Source: Solenopsis invicta
Lineage: Eukaryota; Arthropoda; Insecta; Hymenoptera; Formicidae
Direction: 5' to 3'
Assembly: GCF_016802725.1 (NCBI RefSeq)
Contig: NC_052665.1
Coordinates: forward strand, 7,998,001 to 8,062,000
Length of the DNA stretch: 64,000 nt
Shown here piece after piece: positions 62,240 to 64,000 of this stretch. The notes under the pieces are model-generated. The model saw nothing but the letters and a program-made list of their open reading frames with translations. It was not told the DNA's origin and did not search any database. Numbering within the stretch: the stretch's first letter is position 1; every line of letters begins with the position of its first letter. Both the position numbers and the translations under genes were made by a program.

Positions 62240-64000
62240 ACATGCACTTGTCCTGTTAGCGCTTTAATTTAAAATACTTCTCGGTCGATTGGTAGTTACT
62301 ACGATTTATTGCTGCCAATTGTTAAGACAGATGGTACTCATTTGTTACGTCACGGTACAACAACGGGAAATACCATTGAATGCTGTATATATTCCAATAA
62401 TAATGACTCGTAACAACTGATGCGAACTTTGGCCTAGACAATAAAGCTATACGGCCAGTCCCGGCCACATCAATAAGAAACATTAAAACATTATAACAAT
62501 TTTATAAACTCTAGTTAAAAATATTTATGATATAAGGTACACATATATAGCTATAAAATTCATCTGATTTATATTCTTTTTTTCTTCTCAAGGGCTCGGA
62601 ATGCCTCGTTTTGCGCCCAAAATATTCTAAATCCGCCGCTGCGTAACATTATGTTAATACGTCTATACTGTTCCGAAAGTACGAAGATTCGAGGTGTGTG
62701 TAAATTTTATGAAGACCCAGCGTCGAACGTCGCGGTCGCGAAAGCATATTTTCACGCTGGGAGCGAAGGACGGGCTTCTCCCAGCGAGCGAAATTACCTT
62801 AAGAAATGCGAAAATATGTGCACAGGGTTGTTTACGCTCGTCTCGCGTAGAGACCTCCTCCTTCTTTTCTCGGCAGTGTTTTAAATATAGTTTCCCGTAA
62901 AAATATGCAAACACGTAACCACGTTATTAATACAATTACAAGAATTGGGACGTCTGCGTCATCCAAGTGGTTGTAAAAGAGAAGGAAAAGTGTCACGTGT
63001 TTTAAATTTAAAACACGCCTTTCCTTTATAAATCGAATGATATCGATGGATGAATACGAAACTTTTGATCACAAATTAATTTTGATTGAGTTTTACGTTG
63101 TCAAAGCTTGGATTAAAAGCATAATTACATATTAAAAGTTAAACTAGCTTTATATAACTAATGTTTATTCATATTTCATTAGCGTTAAATGTATTTTAAT
63201 TTATTCTAAGCCGTTGTTGTGTATGTCACAGTATTAAGTTAATCGATGGTAAATTATAGAAAATGTCATAATAAAACTTTAACGTCCGATATCGTGTGCA
63301 AAATAGCACGTGAAAATGCTCAACACAATTTGAATAAATTATTCGGTAAGTTATTCTCATTAACAAATAAAATCGTGATGCCTGTGTAGAACAGGCATTT
63401 CGTGTATACGACGAAAGTTTCGTTTCGCGCAATATCGCACGTCACGTATCAATAATTAATTGCGCAATTATTTATTTTGCAAAGGCGGGAGAATAAGGAG
63501 CGTCTCTTTCTCTTTCTCTCTCTCTCTCTCTCTTTCTGCACTGACTCTGATCAATAATTCAAGAAAGTGAAAACCAAAGTCAGTGGTGAGGTGAAACAGC
63601 ATTATTCCGAGTGTACTTGCTAAGTTTTATTATTGAGTCATTCTCAGAGCGCAAAACTTTGCGAAGGGAGCAACCAATGAGGATCACTCTTGGTTCCGCG
63701 ATCACCGGGGACTGACTACTAACGAAAGTGATTCTCGCAGAATAAAATCTCGAATCGAATGCTAGAGTTCGGAACATTTGTCATTTCCTGCACGATAGCG
63801 TACACGGACTTATGACGCGCGCCTATTTCATTATATATATTAATTCTTTACAACGTAATCTGTATCGTGCTCCAGTTTTATAAACGATTAGTATGTACTT
63901 GTACTTCCACGTGGCAGTATTGCGTTTGTGTAATTTCCTGGCGAGCTGACTCGTTAAATTGCTCTGTCCAGGTGTTGTTAGCAAAATTTTTGTTAAACAG
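62240..64000. other. Noncoding DNA with a (CT)n run at 63503-63536
   Basis: No supported exon. A CTTTCTCTCT run occupies 63503-63536. Two overlapping frames near 62650-62914 have no domain signal. Confidence 0.45.

Noticed and set aside
1..64000. tRNA genes, rRNA, CRISPR arrays and bacterial-type operons
   Set aside because: A visual scan for B-box words found only the SINE-like match near 14870. Nothing resembled rRNA, and the window is clearly animal nuclear DNA, so prokaryotic systems are not expected.

Overview
The window is animal nuclear DNA from an insect, most likely a hymenopteran and probably an ant. The signs are short GT-AG exons scattered through AT-rich introns, insect gene families (the TRPV channel Inactive, an antigen-5-type CAP protein, arginine kinase), many TA-flanked miniature inverted-repeat elements (MITEs), abundant microsatellites, and CpG-rich islands in an AT-rich background. 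Most long open frames are in the CpG-rich islands or simple repeats and are not genes. All gene models below were assembled by hand from splice sites, reading-frame phase and recognised protein motifs.

Layout. (1) 1-10.6 kb, plus strand: the 3' two thirds of inactive (iav), the TRPV subunit of insect hearing organs. Eight exons are visible and the gene starts outside the window. Its introns hold several MITEs, one nested inside another. (2) 10.6-15.8 kb: intergenic DNA with repeat debris, a GC-rich block with a minus-strand donor, and one orphan minus-strand exon. (3) 15.8-23.7 kb, plus strand: a complete six-exon gene for a secreted CAP/antigen-5 protein whose C terminus looks like a GPI-anchor signal. 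(4) 24-34 kb: repeat-rich DNA, a 1.5 kb CpG-rich block and one orphan plus-strand exon near 29.5 kb. (5) 34.2-38.2 kb, minus strand: a decayed arginine kinase in three pieces with stops, frameshifts and a lost catalytic cysteine, split by MITEs. (6) 41.2-43.3 kb, plus strand: a compact seven-exon gene, every intron in phase 0, for a roughly 145-residue single-pass membrane protein that I cannot assign to a family; a possible alternative last exon lies at 44.2 kb. (7) 44.4-64 kb: no supported coding exon. This part has CpG-rich blocks, microsatellites, MITEs and AT-rich DNA, and is probably intergenic or a large intron.

The genes do not form a pathway. The best candidates for something undescribed are the small phase-0 gene at 41.2 kb, the noncanonical membrane-tethered CAP protein, and a splice-controlled alternative C terminus of Inactive.
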